DNA of 64,000 nt from Mycobacterium bourgelatii (lineage in GTDB: Bacteria > Actinomycetota > Actinomycetes > Mycobacteriales > Mycobacteriaceae): NCBI RefSeq assembly GCF_010723575.1, contig NZ_BLKZ01000001.1, forward strand, positions 3,968,001-4,032,000, read 5' to 3'. Of this stretch, positions 34,754-43,636 are shown piece by piece. The notes under the pieces are model-generated. The model worked only from the letters and a program-made list of their open reading frames with translations, made no database searches and had not been told where the DNA came from. Position 1 is the stretch's first letter; every line of letters begins with the position of its first letter. A program made the translations under genes and the position numbers.

Positions 34754-36654
34754 CGCAACTCGAAGTGCTCTTCGATGGGCGCTCGATGTTCGTGCCAGAG
34801 ATCGACCAGTCGGTACGGTGTCGCCACCACGACGCGGCCCGAGCCCGAGCGGTAGTAGGTGTGCGCGTTGGGAGTGTGGCACCACACCGTGTTGGCCATG
34901 GCCTGGTCAATGCCGGCCACGTACTCGTCGTAGGCCCCACGGGTGACTTCCATTGTGCTGGCGCCGCGCAGCGCCATCAGTTGCAGACACTCAATGATGT
35001 AGTGCGCCATCACTTCCATCGAGAAGTTGGCGCCCGCACCGTGTCCAGGACTGTAGTTGGGCGCGGAGTTGATGAACAGATTCGGGAATCCCGGAACGGT
35101 CCCGCCGCGGTAGGCCGCGGGGCTGTCGCCCCACTCGTCGACCAGCTTGCGCCCGTCCCGACCGCGAATGTCGATGGTGGACAGGAAGTCCAGGTGATAG
35201 CCCGTGGCGTAGATGATGACGTCGAGGTCAATCTGCCGACCATCCTGCGTGACAATGCCTTTCGGGTTCACCTCGCGCGGCTCACTGGCTTCGACGTCGA
35301 CGTGGTCGCGTGTCAGTGCCGCATAGTAGCCGCCGGGATCGCGGATGATCCGCTTTCCATACGGCGCGAAGTCGGGCGTGACCTTCTTCGCCAATTCCGT
35401 TCCAGCACCGAATGTTCGGTCGATGTAATCCAGGCACATCTGCAACAACACATCGTTGGCCGGCGAGATCGACAGATGGGTTTCGGCCCACTCCGGATCC
35501 CGCAGGATGACGGGGTAGTTGTTGTCCGCCGTGCCCCAGAACGACTTGACCCGATTCCACTTCGCGTAGTACGGCAGGTGTCGGCCGAGATAGCGACGGT
35601 ACTCGGGAACATCGTCGGTCAACCGTTTGCGCGGTGCCACCCAATGCGGTTGGCGCTGAAACACCGTCAGGTGCTCGACCTCGTCGACGCAGGCGTCCAC
35701 GATCTGCACCGCGGTGCAACCGGCGCCGATCACCGCAACGCGGCGCCCCGTCAGGTCCAGGGACGGATCCCACTGCGCGGAGTGAATGCTGATGCCCGCG
35801 AACGTGTCCCGGCCCGGCAGGTCTGGCCACCGCGGCCGGTTAAGATATCCCGTGGCGGTGATGACCACTCGCGCATGGCTGATCGAACGGTTGCCGTCGC
35901 GGTCCACCGCGTGGATCTGCCACTGCGTGCGGTCGTCGTCCCACCACAGCGCCTCGACCTCGGTCCCGAATCGGGTGTGCTCCCGCAGCTTGTACTTGTC
36001 GGCAAGGCGGACCAGGTAAGCCTGATACTCCGCACCCTGCGGGTAGTAGCTCGTCCAGTCCGGATTCACCTCACGCGACAGCGAGTAGTACGCCGACGGG
36101 GTGTCGACGCCGATGCCCGGGTAAGTCGTGGTGAGCCAGGTACCGCCGACCTCTTCGTTGCGGTCGAATATTTCGTAGGCGACCCCGGCGTCGGCGAGGG
36201 CCAGTGCGGCGATGATCCCGGCGATCCCCGCCCCGATGATGGCCACCGTCGTCGTCTCGGGAATCGGCACCGACCGGGGCAGCGTCGGCTGGGACAGCTG
36301 GAATCCGCCCTGCTCAAGCAGCAGCGGCACGAACTCGTCGTCGACCTCGGACCCGAGCGCCAGCGGCAGCAACCGCCGGAACAATTCGGGGTCATCGGCG
36401 GGCAGAGCGTCTGGGGCCCGGTCGCCCGGCGGCTCGTCAGAAAGGGCCGCGACCACGGCGTCCACCAGCGCTTCGGCAGTGGCCGGGTCGGTGACACCGG
36501 CGCGTTCGGGCGGGTCTGGGATGTGGGAGATCTTGGGCCCGAAGGTGTCGATAACCGACGGATCACCGGTGAGCTGCGCCAACACGGCGACCAGGACGCC
36601 AGGGTCCGCCTGACGCAGGTTCTCCCGCAGTTCGTCGGGATCGAACGAGGCCAT
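34750..36654 (-). CDS. Baeyer-Villiger monooxygenase with N-terminal extension (HAPMO-like)
   Basis: This is a 634-residue flavoprotein. About 130 residues precede the FAD motif GAGIAG (141-146), an extension known from 4-hydroxyacetophenone monooxygenase. The BVMO fingerprint reads FAGISIHSAQW and the NADPH motif GAGCTA. ATG 36654 (MASFDPDEL) is chosen; the frame runs open to 37050 only as a shadow of the ligase gene. It would insert oxygen next to a ketone. It is divergent from the acyl-CoA ligase, with 78 bases between them. Confidence 0.89.
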   Translation of the reverse strand: MASFDPDELRENLRQADPGVLVAVLAQLTGDPSVIDTFGPKISHIPDPPERAGVTDPATAEALVDAVVAALSDEPPGDRAPDALPADDPELFRRLLPLALGSEVDDEFVPLLLEQGGFQLSQPTLPRSVPIPETTTVAIIGAGIAGIIAALALADAGVAYEIFDRNEEVGGTWLTTTYPGIGVDTPSAYYSLSREVNPDWTSYYPQGAEYQAYLVRLADKYKLREHTRFGTEVEALWWDDDRTQWQIHAVDRDGNRSISHARVVITATGYLNRPRWPDLPGRDTFAGISIHSAQWDPSLDLTGRRVAVIGAGCTAVQIVDACVDEVEHLTVFQRQPHWVAPRKRLTDDVPEYRRYLGRHLPYYAKWNRVKSFWGTADNNYPVILRDPEWAETHLSISPANDVLLQMCLDYIDRTFGAGTELAKKVTPDFAPYGKRIIRDPGGYYAALTRDHVDVEASEPREVNPKGIVTQDGRQIDLDVIIYATGYHLDFLSTIDIRGRDGRKLVDEWGDSPAAYRGGTVPGFPNLFINSAPNYSPGHGAGANFSMEVMAHYIIECLQLMALRGASTMEVTRGAYDEYVAGIDQAMANTVWCHTPNAHTYYRSGSGRVVVATPYRLVDLWHEHRAPIEEHFELR

Positions 36655-36732
36655 GCTGCCAGTATCGGAGCCGCGGGGCGGCCAGGCGACCGCCCTTTCC
36701 TCTGAGCGGGACACGATGCCTATGGTCGAGTG

Positions 36733-38283
36733 ATGCACGACGTAATCGCCCAGGCGCGCAGTCAATCGCTCGGCGACATCCCCCGACGCTCGGCACACCG
36801 GCAGCCGGACAAGACCGCGATCATCGACGGCAACGTCGTCCTGAGCTTCGCCGAATTCGAGCACCTGGTGGGCCGTGCCGCGGCTGCGTTGCACGACAAG
36901 GGTTTTGCGCCCGGCGACCGCCTCGCATTGTTGGCGCGCAACTGCTGGCAGTACGCGGTCCTGGCGTTCGCCACCGCACGGGCCGGGGTGATCTTGGTTC
37001 CGGTCAACTTCATGCTCACCGCCGAAGAGGTCGGATTCATCCTCGGACACAGCAAGGTCAGCGGATTCATCGTCCAGGACGAGTTCCTGACGACCGCCGA
37101 GGAAGCCATCCGGTCAGCCGGCCAGAGATGCGCCGTCAGGACGACAGCCACGCTCACCGACGACTTTGCCGACTGGTTGACCACCGCTACCGTCACGCCG
37201 CACCACCACATCCAGGACGACCAAGTCGTCCGACTGATGTACACCAGCGGCACCGAATCCCACCCCAAAGCGGTCATGCACAGCAGTCGCAGCCTGATCG
37301 GGAACTACATCAGCACGATCATCGCCGGTGAGAAGTCGGCGGACGACGTCGAAATCCATTCGCTGCCGCTCTACCACTGTGCCCAGCTGGACAACTTCTT
37401 GATTCCGGATATCTATCTCGGCGCCACCAGCATCATCCTGCCGCGCCCGGAGCCGGAAACCGTGCTGCGCACCGTCGAGCGGTACCAGGTCACCAATTAC
37501 TTTGCGCCGCCGACGGTTTGGATCAGCCTGTTGCGGTCCCCGTTGTTCGACGACGTGGACCTGTCCACCCTGCGCAAAGGCTATTACGGGGCGTCGGCGA
37601 TGCCGACCGAGATTCTCGGTGAGATGCGCCAGCGACTGCCGGAACTGCGGCTGTGGAACTTCTACGGCCAGACCGAGATGGCGCCGCTGGCCTCCGCGCT
37701 CGGACCAGACGAGCAGGACGCCCACCCCGGTGCCGCCGGGCGGCCGGTGATCAACGTCGAGACCACGATCCTCGACGACACCGACATACCCGTCGCGCCC
37801 GGCGTGATCGGGGAAATCGCGCACCGCAGTCCGCACCTGATGCTGGGTTATCTCGACGACGAGGAAAAGACCGCGCAGGCATTCCGCAACGGCTGGTTCC
37901 ACTCCGGCGACCTCGGCTACTACGACGAACACGGCCTGCTGCACGTCGTCGACCGCAAGAAGGACATGATCAAGACCGGCGGTGAGAACGTCGCCAGCCG
38001 GGAGGTCGAGGAGGTGCTGTACCGACACAGCGGGGTGCAGGAAGTCGCGGTGTTCGGCGTGCCCGACCCGGTCTGGGTGGAAGCGGTGGTGGCCGCGGTG
38101 GTGCCGCGCGCCGGAATCGACCTCACCGAAGACGACCTCATCTCGCACTGTCGGGAACACCTGGCTGGGTTCAAGACCCCCAAGCAGGTGTTTCTGGTCG
38201 AATCCCTGCCGAAGAACCCCAGCGGCAAACTCCTCAAGCGGGAGCTGCGGGAGCGGTTCACCCGCGCGTCGACGGGCCGGTAA
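36733..38283 (+). CDS. Acyl-CoA synthetase (FadD/AMP-binding)
   Basis: This is a 516-residue adenylating enzyme that would activate a carboxylic acid to its CoA ester. The P-loop is YTSGTESHPKAVMHSS, a slightly unusual form of YTSGTTGxPK. FYGQTEM, HSGDLGYYDEHG and DRKKDMIKTGGENV cover the other core motifs, and the catalytic Lys is in PKNPSGKLLKRE. ATG 36733 or GTG 36730. It opens a long plus-strand operon with a crotonase and two acyl-CoA dehydrogenases, so its product enters beta-oxidation. A steroid side-chain or ring-derived acid fits the setting. Confidence 0.92.
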   Translation: MHDVIAQARSQSLGDIPRRSAHRQPDKTAIIDGNVVLSFAEFEHLVGRAAAALHDKGFAPGDRLALLARNCWQYAVLAFATARAGVILVPVNFMLTAEEVGFILGHSKVSGFIVQDEFLTTAEEAIRSAGQRCAVRTTATLTDDFADWLTTATVTPHHHIQDDQVVRLMYTSGTESHPKAVMHSSRSLIGNYISTIIAGEKSADDVEIHSLPLYHCAQLDNFLIPDIYLGATSIILPRPEPETVLRTVERYQVTNYFAPPTVWISLLRSPLFDDVDLSTLRKGYYGASAMPTEILGEMRQRLPELRLWNFYGQTEMAPLASALGPDEQDAHPGAAGRPVINVETTILDDTDIPVAPGVIGEIAHRSPHLMLGYLDDEEKTAQAFRNGWFHSGDLGYYDEHGLLHVVDRKKDMIKTGGENVASREVEEVLYRHSGVQEVAVFGVPDPVWVEAVVAAVVPRAGIDLTEDDLISHCREHLAGFKTPKQVFLVESLPKNPSGKLLKRELRERFTRASTGR

Positions 38284-38307
38284 AACCGACTCCCTACAGT
38301 TGCCAGC

Positions 38308-39084
38308 ATGAGCACCGCTTTGGAAATCACGACCGACGGCCCGATCCGCACCTGGACGATCAACCTGCCGAGCGTGGGAAACGCGATCACCGGCAAGGAT
38401 GTCATCTCCGCGATCGAGGCGGCCGTAGACAGCGCCAACGCCGACACCGACGTACGAGCGGTGATCCTCACCGGGGAGGGCAAGATCTTCTCGGCCGGCG
38501 GCAACGTCAAGGAGATGGCGGACCAAACGGGCATGTTCGGCATCAGCGCCCTGGACCAGCGACACGCCTACGTCGACGGAGTCCAGCGCATTCCGCGGGC
38601 GCTGTCCCGGCTCGAAGTGCCGTTGATCGGCGCCATCAACGGCGCCGCGATCGGCGCTGGTTGTGACCTGGCGCTGATGTGCGACATCCGAATCGCCTCG
38701 GAGCGAGCATCTTTCGCGGAGAGCTTCGTCCAGCTGGGCCTGATCCCCGGCGACGGCGGCACCTGGTTTCTGCAGCGCGTGATCGGCTACCAGCGCGCCG
38801 CGGAGATGACCTTCACCGGCGACCGCATCGATGCGGCGACCGCGCTCGAGTGGGGCCTGGTCACCAGGGTCGTCCCGCACGACGAACTGCTGCCGCGGGC
38901 GCGCGAACTGGCCGAACGGATAGCCAAGAACCCGCCGCACTCGCTGCGGATGGCCAAGCGGCTGCTGCAGGAGTCGCGCACCGGCTCGCTGGAATCGACG
39001 CTTGGGATGGCCGCCGCAATGCAGCCGCTGGCGCACCGAGACCCCGAGCACCTGCAGCGCATCGCCAAGTGGAAGACCAGCTAG
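38308..39084 (+). CDS. Enoyl-CoA hydratase/isomerase (crotonase)
   Basis: This is a 258-residue crotonase-fold protein. AGGNVKEMA forms the first oxyanion strand, INGAAIGAGCDLALMCDIRIAS the core, and FAESFVQLGLIPGDGGTWFL carries the position of the catalytic acid (Asp in GDGGTW instead of the usual Glu pair). This points to an isomerase or a hydratase variant. It is 24 bases after the ligase, and its stop overlaps the next start (TAGTG). Confidence 0.9.
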   Translation: MSTALEITTDGPIRTWTINLPSVGNAITGKDVISAIEAAVDSANADTDVRAVILTGEGKIFSAGGNVKEMADQTGMFGISALDQRHAYVDGVQRIPRALSRLEVPLIGAINGAAIGAGCDLALMCDIRIASERASFAESFVQLGLIPGDGGTWFLQRVIGYQRAAEMTFTGDRIDAATALEWGLVTRVVPHDELLPRARELAERIAKNPPHSLRMAKRLLQESRTGSLESTLGMAAAMQPLAHRDPEHLQRIAKWKTS

Positions 39085-40223
39085 TGGCGCTGCCCAGGCT
39101 GGTCCCAGCCGCCGGAGTCGAAGACGAACAGATCGCCGACCTGCGCGCCGAGGTCCGCAGCTTCCTCGCCGAACAACTCGCCGCCGGGGCGTTCACCCCC
39201 ACCGTCGACGCCTGGCTGTCCCGGTGGGACGAAAACTTCACCAAGGCGCTCGCGGCGCGGGGTTGGCTCGGCATGACCGTGCCGGTGGAGTATGGCGGCC
39301 ACGGCCGGTCCTTCCTGGAGCGGTTCGTCGTGACCGAGGAACTCCTGGCCGCCGGTGCGCCGGTCGCCGCGCATTGGATCGCCGACCGCCAGATCGTGCC
39401 GTCCCTGCTCAAGTACGGCACCGAAGTGCAGAAACAGCGTTTTCTGCCGCGGATCGTGCGCGGCGAGTGCTTCTTCGCCATCGGGATGAGCGAACCGGAC
39501 TCCGGCTCGGACCTGGCCAGCGTGCGCACCCGGGCCGAGCGCGTGGAAGGCGGCTGGTCGCTGTCCGGCACCAAGGTCTGGACCTCGGGAGCCCACGTCG
39601 CGGAGGCGTTCATCGCACTCGCCCGCACCGCCCCGGTGGACCGGCAAAACCGGCACGCGGGCCTGAGCCAGTTCATCGTGGACCTGCGTAGCCCCGGCAT
39701 CGAAATCCGTCCGATCATCTCGATGAACGGCGCGCATCACTTCAACGAGGTGATCCTCGACGGCGCGTTCGTGCCCGACGACATGGTGTTCGGTGAGATC
39801 GGCGACGGCTGGCGGCAGGTGACGTCCGAACTGAGCTTCGAGCGCAGTGGCCCGGAACGGTTCCTGTCCACCTTCATGCTGCTGGCGGCCTGCGCGGACC
39901 GGATGGCCGCCAACGCCATCCCCCGCAATGCGGAACTGGGCCGGTTGGTGGCGCGCATCGCCGCCCTGCACCAGATGTCCAACGCCGTCGCCGGCGCGCT
40001 GCAGCGCCAGGATCCCGCCGATCTGCCGGCCGCGGTGGTCAAGGTGCTGGGCACCACGACCGAGGGCGACATCGCGGAATTCGCCCACTTGCAGGACTCC
40101 CCCGACGCGGTCTTCACCGAGTTGGTGCGCGCCGCCGTCGACCAGCGGCCGGGCTTCACCCTGCGCGGCGGCACCAACGAGGTGTTGCGCGGTGTGATCG
40201 CGCGCGGATTGGGGCTGCGATGA
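39084..40223 (+). CDS. Acyl-CoA dehydrogenase, FAD-type partner
   Basis: This is a 379-residue acyl-CoA dehydrogenase. SEPDSGSDLASVRTRAE and LSGTKVWTSGAH are the FAD/substrate motifs, and RGGTNEVLRGVIARGLGLR the usual end. GTG 39084 overlaps the crotonase stop; GTG 39069 is also in frame. The directly following gene codes for a second, more divergent dehydrogenase. Steroid-specific enzymes of actinobacteria are often such alpha2-beta2 pairs encoded side by side, and this pair fits that model. Confidence 0.9.
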   Translation: MALPRLVPAAGVEDEQIADLRAEVRSFLAEQLAAGAFTPTVDAWLSRWDENFTKALAARGWLGMTVPVEYGGHGRSFLERFVVTEELLAAGAPVAAHWIADRQIVPSLLKYGTEVQKQRFLPRIVRGECFFAIGMSEPDSGSDLASVRTRAERVEGGWSLSGTKVWTSGAHVAEAFIALARTAPVDRQNRHAGLSQFIVDLRSPGIEIRPIISMNGAHHFNEVILDGAFVPDDMVFGEIGDGWRQVTSELSFERSGPERFLSTFMLLAACADRMAANAIPRNAELGRLVARIAALHQMSNAVAGALQRQDPADLPAAVVKVLGTTTEGDIAEFAHLQDSPDAVFTELVRAAVDQRPGFTLRGGTNEVLRGVIARGLGLR

Positions 40224-41245
40224 ACGTCGGACCAGCGGTCGACCAGGCCTTGCTCGACATGATCGACGCCGTCTTCGCCGACTACCGCGAAAAGCAACCG
40301 GTGGGCGAACCCGTCAAGCGCGATACGGAGCTGTGGCAGCGCCTCGACGACCTCGGCCTGGTGCGATTGACCGGCGCGGAACAGCACGGCGGCAGTGGCG
40401 CGGGATGGCCCGAGGCGGCCGAGCTGCTGGCTGCCTCAGTTCGACACGGCGTGCGAATTCCCTTGGCCGAGCACGACTTATTGGCGTGCTGGCTACTGGA
40501 GGCCGCCGGGATACCGGCCGACAACGCCGTCCGGACGGTGTGCATGCTCACCAAGCAGGGATACGCGACCGAAGTGCCCTGGGCGGCAACGGCGGACCGG
40601 GTCGTGGTGGTGTGGCGCGCTGATGGCCAGTACCGCGTGGCCGACGTGGCGGCCGACGAGGTGACAGTCACTCCGGGCACCAACCTGATCGGCGAGCCGC
40701 GCGATGAGGTGACCGTCGACCCCGCTGCCTTGCACGGAACGCCGATCACCCTGGCTTTGGTCACCCAGCTTCGGCTGAAGTCCGGCCTGGTTCGCGCAAT
40801 TCAGGTGTGCGCCGCGCTCGACCGGATACTGCAGTTGTGCGTCGAGCACGTGACATCACGCATCCAGTTCGGCCGGCCATTGGCGAAATTTCAGGCCATC
40901 CAGAACTTGATCTCCGACGTGGCCTGCGAGGCCGCGCTGGCGCGGGCGGCCACCGAGGCCGCGCTCAACGTTGCCGTCGTCAACGGGTGGTCGGCACCCG
41001 AGTTGGATTTCCTTGTGGCCGTGGCACGTTCGTGTGCTGGACACGCGGCGTCGGTGGTGGTGCGTAATGCGCATCAGGTACACGGGGCGATCGGCACCAC
41101 CCGGGAACACCGGTTGCACGAGTACACCCGGGCGGCACTTGCCTGGCGTTCGGAGTTCGGTTCGATGCAGTACTGGGACGACCAGGTCACCGACGCGGCG
41201 ATGCACGCGAGCGCGGGCGGACTCTGGGCCTTGGTCACCGGGTAA
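40220..41245 (+). CDS. Acyl-CoA dehydrogenase, degenerate partner
   Basis: This is a 341-residue acyl-CoA dehydrogenase homologue. The helical C-terminal domain is clear (SRIQFGRPLAKFQAIQNLISDV, HQVHGAIGTTREHRLHEYT), but the SEPDSGSD-type FAD motif and the middle beta-domain motifs seen in its neighbour are missing. ATG 40220 overlaps the stop of that neighbour (ATGA). It is likely the second subunit of a heteromeric dehydrogenase rather than an enzyme on its own. Confidence 0.87.
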   Translation: MNVGPAVDQALLDMIDAVFADYREKQPVGEPVKRDTELWQRLDDLGLVRLTGAEQHGGSGAGWPEAAELLAASVRHGVRIPLAEHDLLACWLLEAAGIPADNAVRTVCMLTKQGYATEVPWAATADRVVVVWRADGQYRVADVAADEVTVTPGTNLIGEPRDEVTVDPAALHGTPITLALVTQLRLKSGLVRAIQVCAALDRILQLCVEHVTSRIQFGRPLAKFQAIQNLISDVACEAALARAATEAALNVAVVNGWSAPELDFLVAVARSCAGHAASVVVRNAHQVHGAIGTTREHRLHEYTRAALAWRSEFGSMQYWDDQVTDAAMHASAGGLWALVTG

Positions 41246-41310
41246 CTGTTGTTCCACTCATCGGGCCGATCGGGTGTCATCGCGGCCGGGTCGGGGTTGA
41301 CTGCCATGTC

Positions 41311-41790
41311 ATGAGCGACGACATCACGCTGCCGGAACTGCAGGAATTCATCGCCGGCTTCTGGTACCACTACGACGAGGCACACTACGACGAGTTGGCA
41401 GCGCGCTTTGCCGACGACATCCGTTACGTGAGCAGAAGCGACAGCGGCGCAAGCCCGTTCGAGGAGCTGATGTCACCGGAACTGCACGGACGGGACGCCG
41501 TCATGGAGTGGCTCAGGGCTCACCGCGAACAAAGTCCCTACCCGTTGCGCCACCACACCACCAACCTGCACCGCATCGGATCCGACGGCGACGTCACCCG
41601 AGCCCGGTTCTACCTCCTGGTGAACCAGGTCGCGAACTACGTGCCGTTCGCGGTGTCCAGCGGCGTCGTGGAAGTCGGTGTGCGCCGAATCCAGGGCAGC
41701 CTGGAGTTCACCGATATGGACGCTGTCCTCGACACCACCAACTCGGTGCTGCTGTCCGAACGGCAGGCCGGAGCCAACACCGAGACGTGA
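41311..41790 (+). CDS. SnoaL/NTF2-like protein
   Basis: This is a 159-residue protein of the SnoaL-like cone fold (FWYHYDEAHYDELAARFADDIRYVS opening, then MEWLRAHREQSPYPLRHHTTNL and a C-terminal strand set). The fold is used by ketosteroid isomerases, dehydratases and hydroxylases; the HHTTN motif is common in ring-hydroxylase beta-subunit relatives. ATG 41311 lies 65 bases after the dehydrogenase. Its stop overlaps the following SDR start. A dehydratase or isomerase acting on the steroid nucleus is possible, not shown. Confidence 0.82.
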   Translation: MSDDITLPELQEFIAGFWYHYDEAHYDELAARFADDIRYVSRSDSGASPFEELMSPELHGRDAVMEWLRAHREQSPYPLRHHTTNLHRIGSDGDVTRARFYLLVNQVANYVPFAVSSGVVEVGVRRIQGSLEFTDMDAVLDTTNSVLLSERQAGANTET

Positions 41791-42623
41791 GCGCGCGCGA
41801 GACATTCTCCGGTGGCGTGGCCGTCATCACCGGCGCGGCCGCGGGTATCGGCGCGGGCCTGGCACGGTATGCGCACCGGTTGGGAATGACGGTGGTCCTG
41901 GCCGACATCGACGCCGAGGCCGTCACCGCTTTGCGTGACGAACTCGGCAGCAAACTCGGCAGAGCCGTCGCGGTCGTCTGCGATGTGCGCGATGCCGACG
42001 CCGTGCAGGCGCTGGCCGACCGCACTTATCGCGACGTCGGACCGGTGCGGCTGTTGGTGAACAACGCGGGCGTGGAACAGTTCGGCTATCTGTGGGACAC
42101 CCCGCTGGACAACTGGCAGCGTGTCGTCGACATCAACATCAGCGGCGTATTCCACGGTGTCAGAGCATTTCTGCCGAACATGCTCGCCAGCGACGAGCAG
42201 GCATGGGTTTGGAACCTGTCGTCGGTCGGCGGCGTGACGGCGATCCCGTTGCAGACGCCCTACATCATGAGCAAGCATGCCGTCCTTGCGCTGACCGAAT
42301 GCCTGCGCCTGGACGTCGAAACCGCCGGGCACGGCCACCACATCCACGTCCAGGCGGTACTGCCCGGCGCGGTGGTGTCGAACATCTTCGAGTCGGCGGG
42401 CGGGGTCGACGCCATCGGTGACACCGACGCCGCCGAGGCGCAACGGGCCGCCATGCTCGATATCAAGGCCGCGGCGATGGATCCGCTGGCGGCCGCCGAA
42501 ACGCTGTTCGAGCAGGCTGCGGAAGGACGCTTCTATCTGGTGACCCAGCCGTCCGTCGTGGCGGCCATGCGGCGACGCGCGGAAGTTCTTGCCTCGCAAA
42601 GCGCCCCGTCTCTGAAGCGATGA
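41787..42623 (+). CDS. SDR family oxidoreductase
   Basis: This is a 278-residue SDR: TGAAAGIGAGLARYAHRLGM, LVNNAGVEQFGYLWD, and the active site NLSSVGGVTAIPLQTPYIMSK with Ser, Tyr and Lys. The insert around FHGVRAFLPNMLASDEQAWV resembles members acting on bulky substrates. GTG 41787 overlaps the preceding stop by 4 bases, and the end overlaps the esterase ATG, so translation of the whole unit is coupled. Confidence 0.87.
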   Translation: MSARETFSGGVAVITGAAAGIGAGLARYAHRLGMTVVLADIDAEAVTALRDELGSKLGRAVAVVCDVRDADAVQALADRTYRDVGPVRLLVNNAGVEQFGYLWDTPLDNWQRVVDINISGVFHGVRAFLPNMLASDEQAWVWNLSSVGGVTAIPLQTPYIMSKHAVLALTECLRLDVETAGHGHHIHVQAVLPGAVVSNIFESAGGVDAIGDTDAAEAQRAAMLDIKAAAMDPLAAAETLFEQAAEGRFYLVTQPSVVAAMRRRAEVLASQSAPSLKR

Positions 42624-43549
42624 CCTACCCCTTGGACCCGGACGCCGCCGCGCGAGTCGCGTCGTTCGGTGACGTGCCGCCGATGCGGGTGCGGGGCCTG
42701 GCGGCGGTGCGGGCCGCCATCGAAACCGCTCCCCTGCCCGACGACATGCCGGAGATGGCCGCGATCGCCGATGCGGTGATCAGCGAGCACCTCCCCGTCC
42801 GTATCTACCGGCCCACCGACGCCTCGGGGCAACCGGTGTTGGTGTACTTCCACGGCGGTGGCCTGGTCATGGGCAGCAACCATTCCTTCGAACCGTTGGC
42901 CCGGGCGTTGGCATCGGCCTCGGGCGCGGTCGTCGTCGCCGTCGATTACCGGTTGGCGCCCGAGTGTCCACCGCCGGCCCAGTTCGACGACGCCTACGCC
43001 GCCACCGAATGGGTGTCATCACACGCCGAGGAACTCGATGTCGACGCCGGGCGACTCGTGGTGGTCGGCGATAGCGCGGGCGGCTCGCTGGCGGCCGGGG
43101 TGGCACTGGCTGCCCGCGATCGCGGCGGCCCGGCCATCTTTGCGCAGGTGTTGCTGTACCCCGGCCTGGACCGCGACATGACCACGCCGTCAATCACCCT
43201 GCTTGCCGATGCGCCGATGCTCAGCCGGGATGACATCGATTACCTCCACGAACTCGCCGATCTCGGCGGATCAGACACCAATCCGTACCTCGTTCCCGCA
43301 TCCGCGACCGACCTGACCGGACTACCTCCGGCCATCGTGGTGACGGCGGGTTGCGACCCGATCCGGGATTGGGGCGAGCGGTACGCCGCCCGCCTTTGCG
43401 AGGCGGGGGTGCAAACCACCGTGACCCGCTATCCGGGGATGTACCACGGATTTCTGATGCGGTCGGAGGCCACGGCACGAGGGCGGCTGGCCGTCGCCGA
43501 AATCGGTGGATTGCTGCGCGCCAAGTTTGCTCACCCGCTCCGCTTCTAG
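42620..43549 (+). CDS. Alpha/beta hydrolase fold-3 esterase (HSL family)
   Basis: This is a 309-residue esterase of the same family as the one at 29324. The HGGG oxyanion motif (YFHGGGLVMGSNH), nucleophile GDSAGGSLAAG, acid in GCDPIRDWG and His in MYHGFLMRS are complete. It ends the operon that starts with the ligase at 36733. Like its paralogue it may open an ester made by a Baeyer-Villiger monooxygenase. Confidence 0.88.
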   Translation: MTYPLDPDAAARVASFGDVPPMRVRGLAAVRAAIETAPLPDDMPEMAAIADAVISEHLPVRIYRPTDASGQPVLVYFHGGGLVMGSNHSFEPLARALASASGAVVVAVDYRLAPECPPPAQFDDAYAATEWVSSHAEELDVDAGRLVVVGDSAGGSLAAGVALAARDRGGPAIFAQVLLYPGLDRDMTTPSITLLADAPMLSRDDIDYLHELADLGGSDTNPYLVPASATDLTGLPPAIVVTAGCDPIRDWGERYAARLCEAGVQTTVTRYPGMYHGFLMRSEATARGRLAVAEIGGLLRAKFAHPLRF

Positions 43550-43611
43550 CGTCCCGGTCACTGGACAACTTGTGCCCGCGGCGCGCTGTCCCCGCGCAGA
43601 ATCACAGGCGA

Positions 43612-43624
43612 TTCGCATTGCGAA
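43612..43624. promoter_or_regulatory. Short perfect palindrome upstream of 43637 gene
   Basis: TTCGCA-T-TGCGAA is a perfect 6-1-6 palindrome that touches the ribosome site (AAGGAG) of the next gene. It could be a small operator or an RNA stem masking the start. Short palindromes also occur by chance in GC-rich DNA. Confidence 0.35.
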
Positions 43625-43636
43625 AGGAGACGATTG

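Noticed and set aside
34594..36705. A 703-codon plus-strand open frame
   Set aside because: It lies wholly opposite the SDR and BVMO genes and has no domain or sensible start; it is a typical high-GC shadow.
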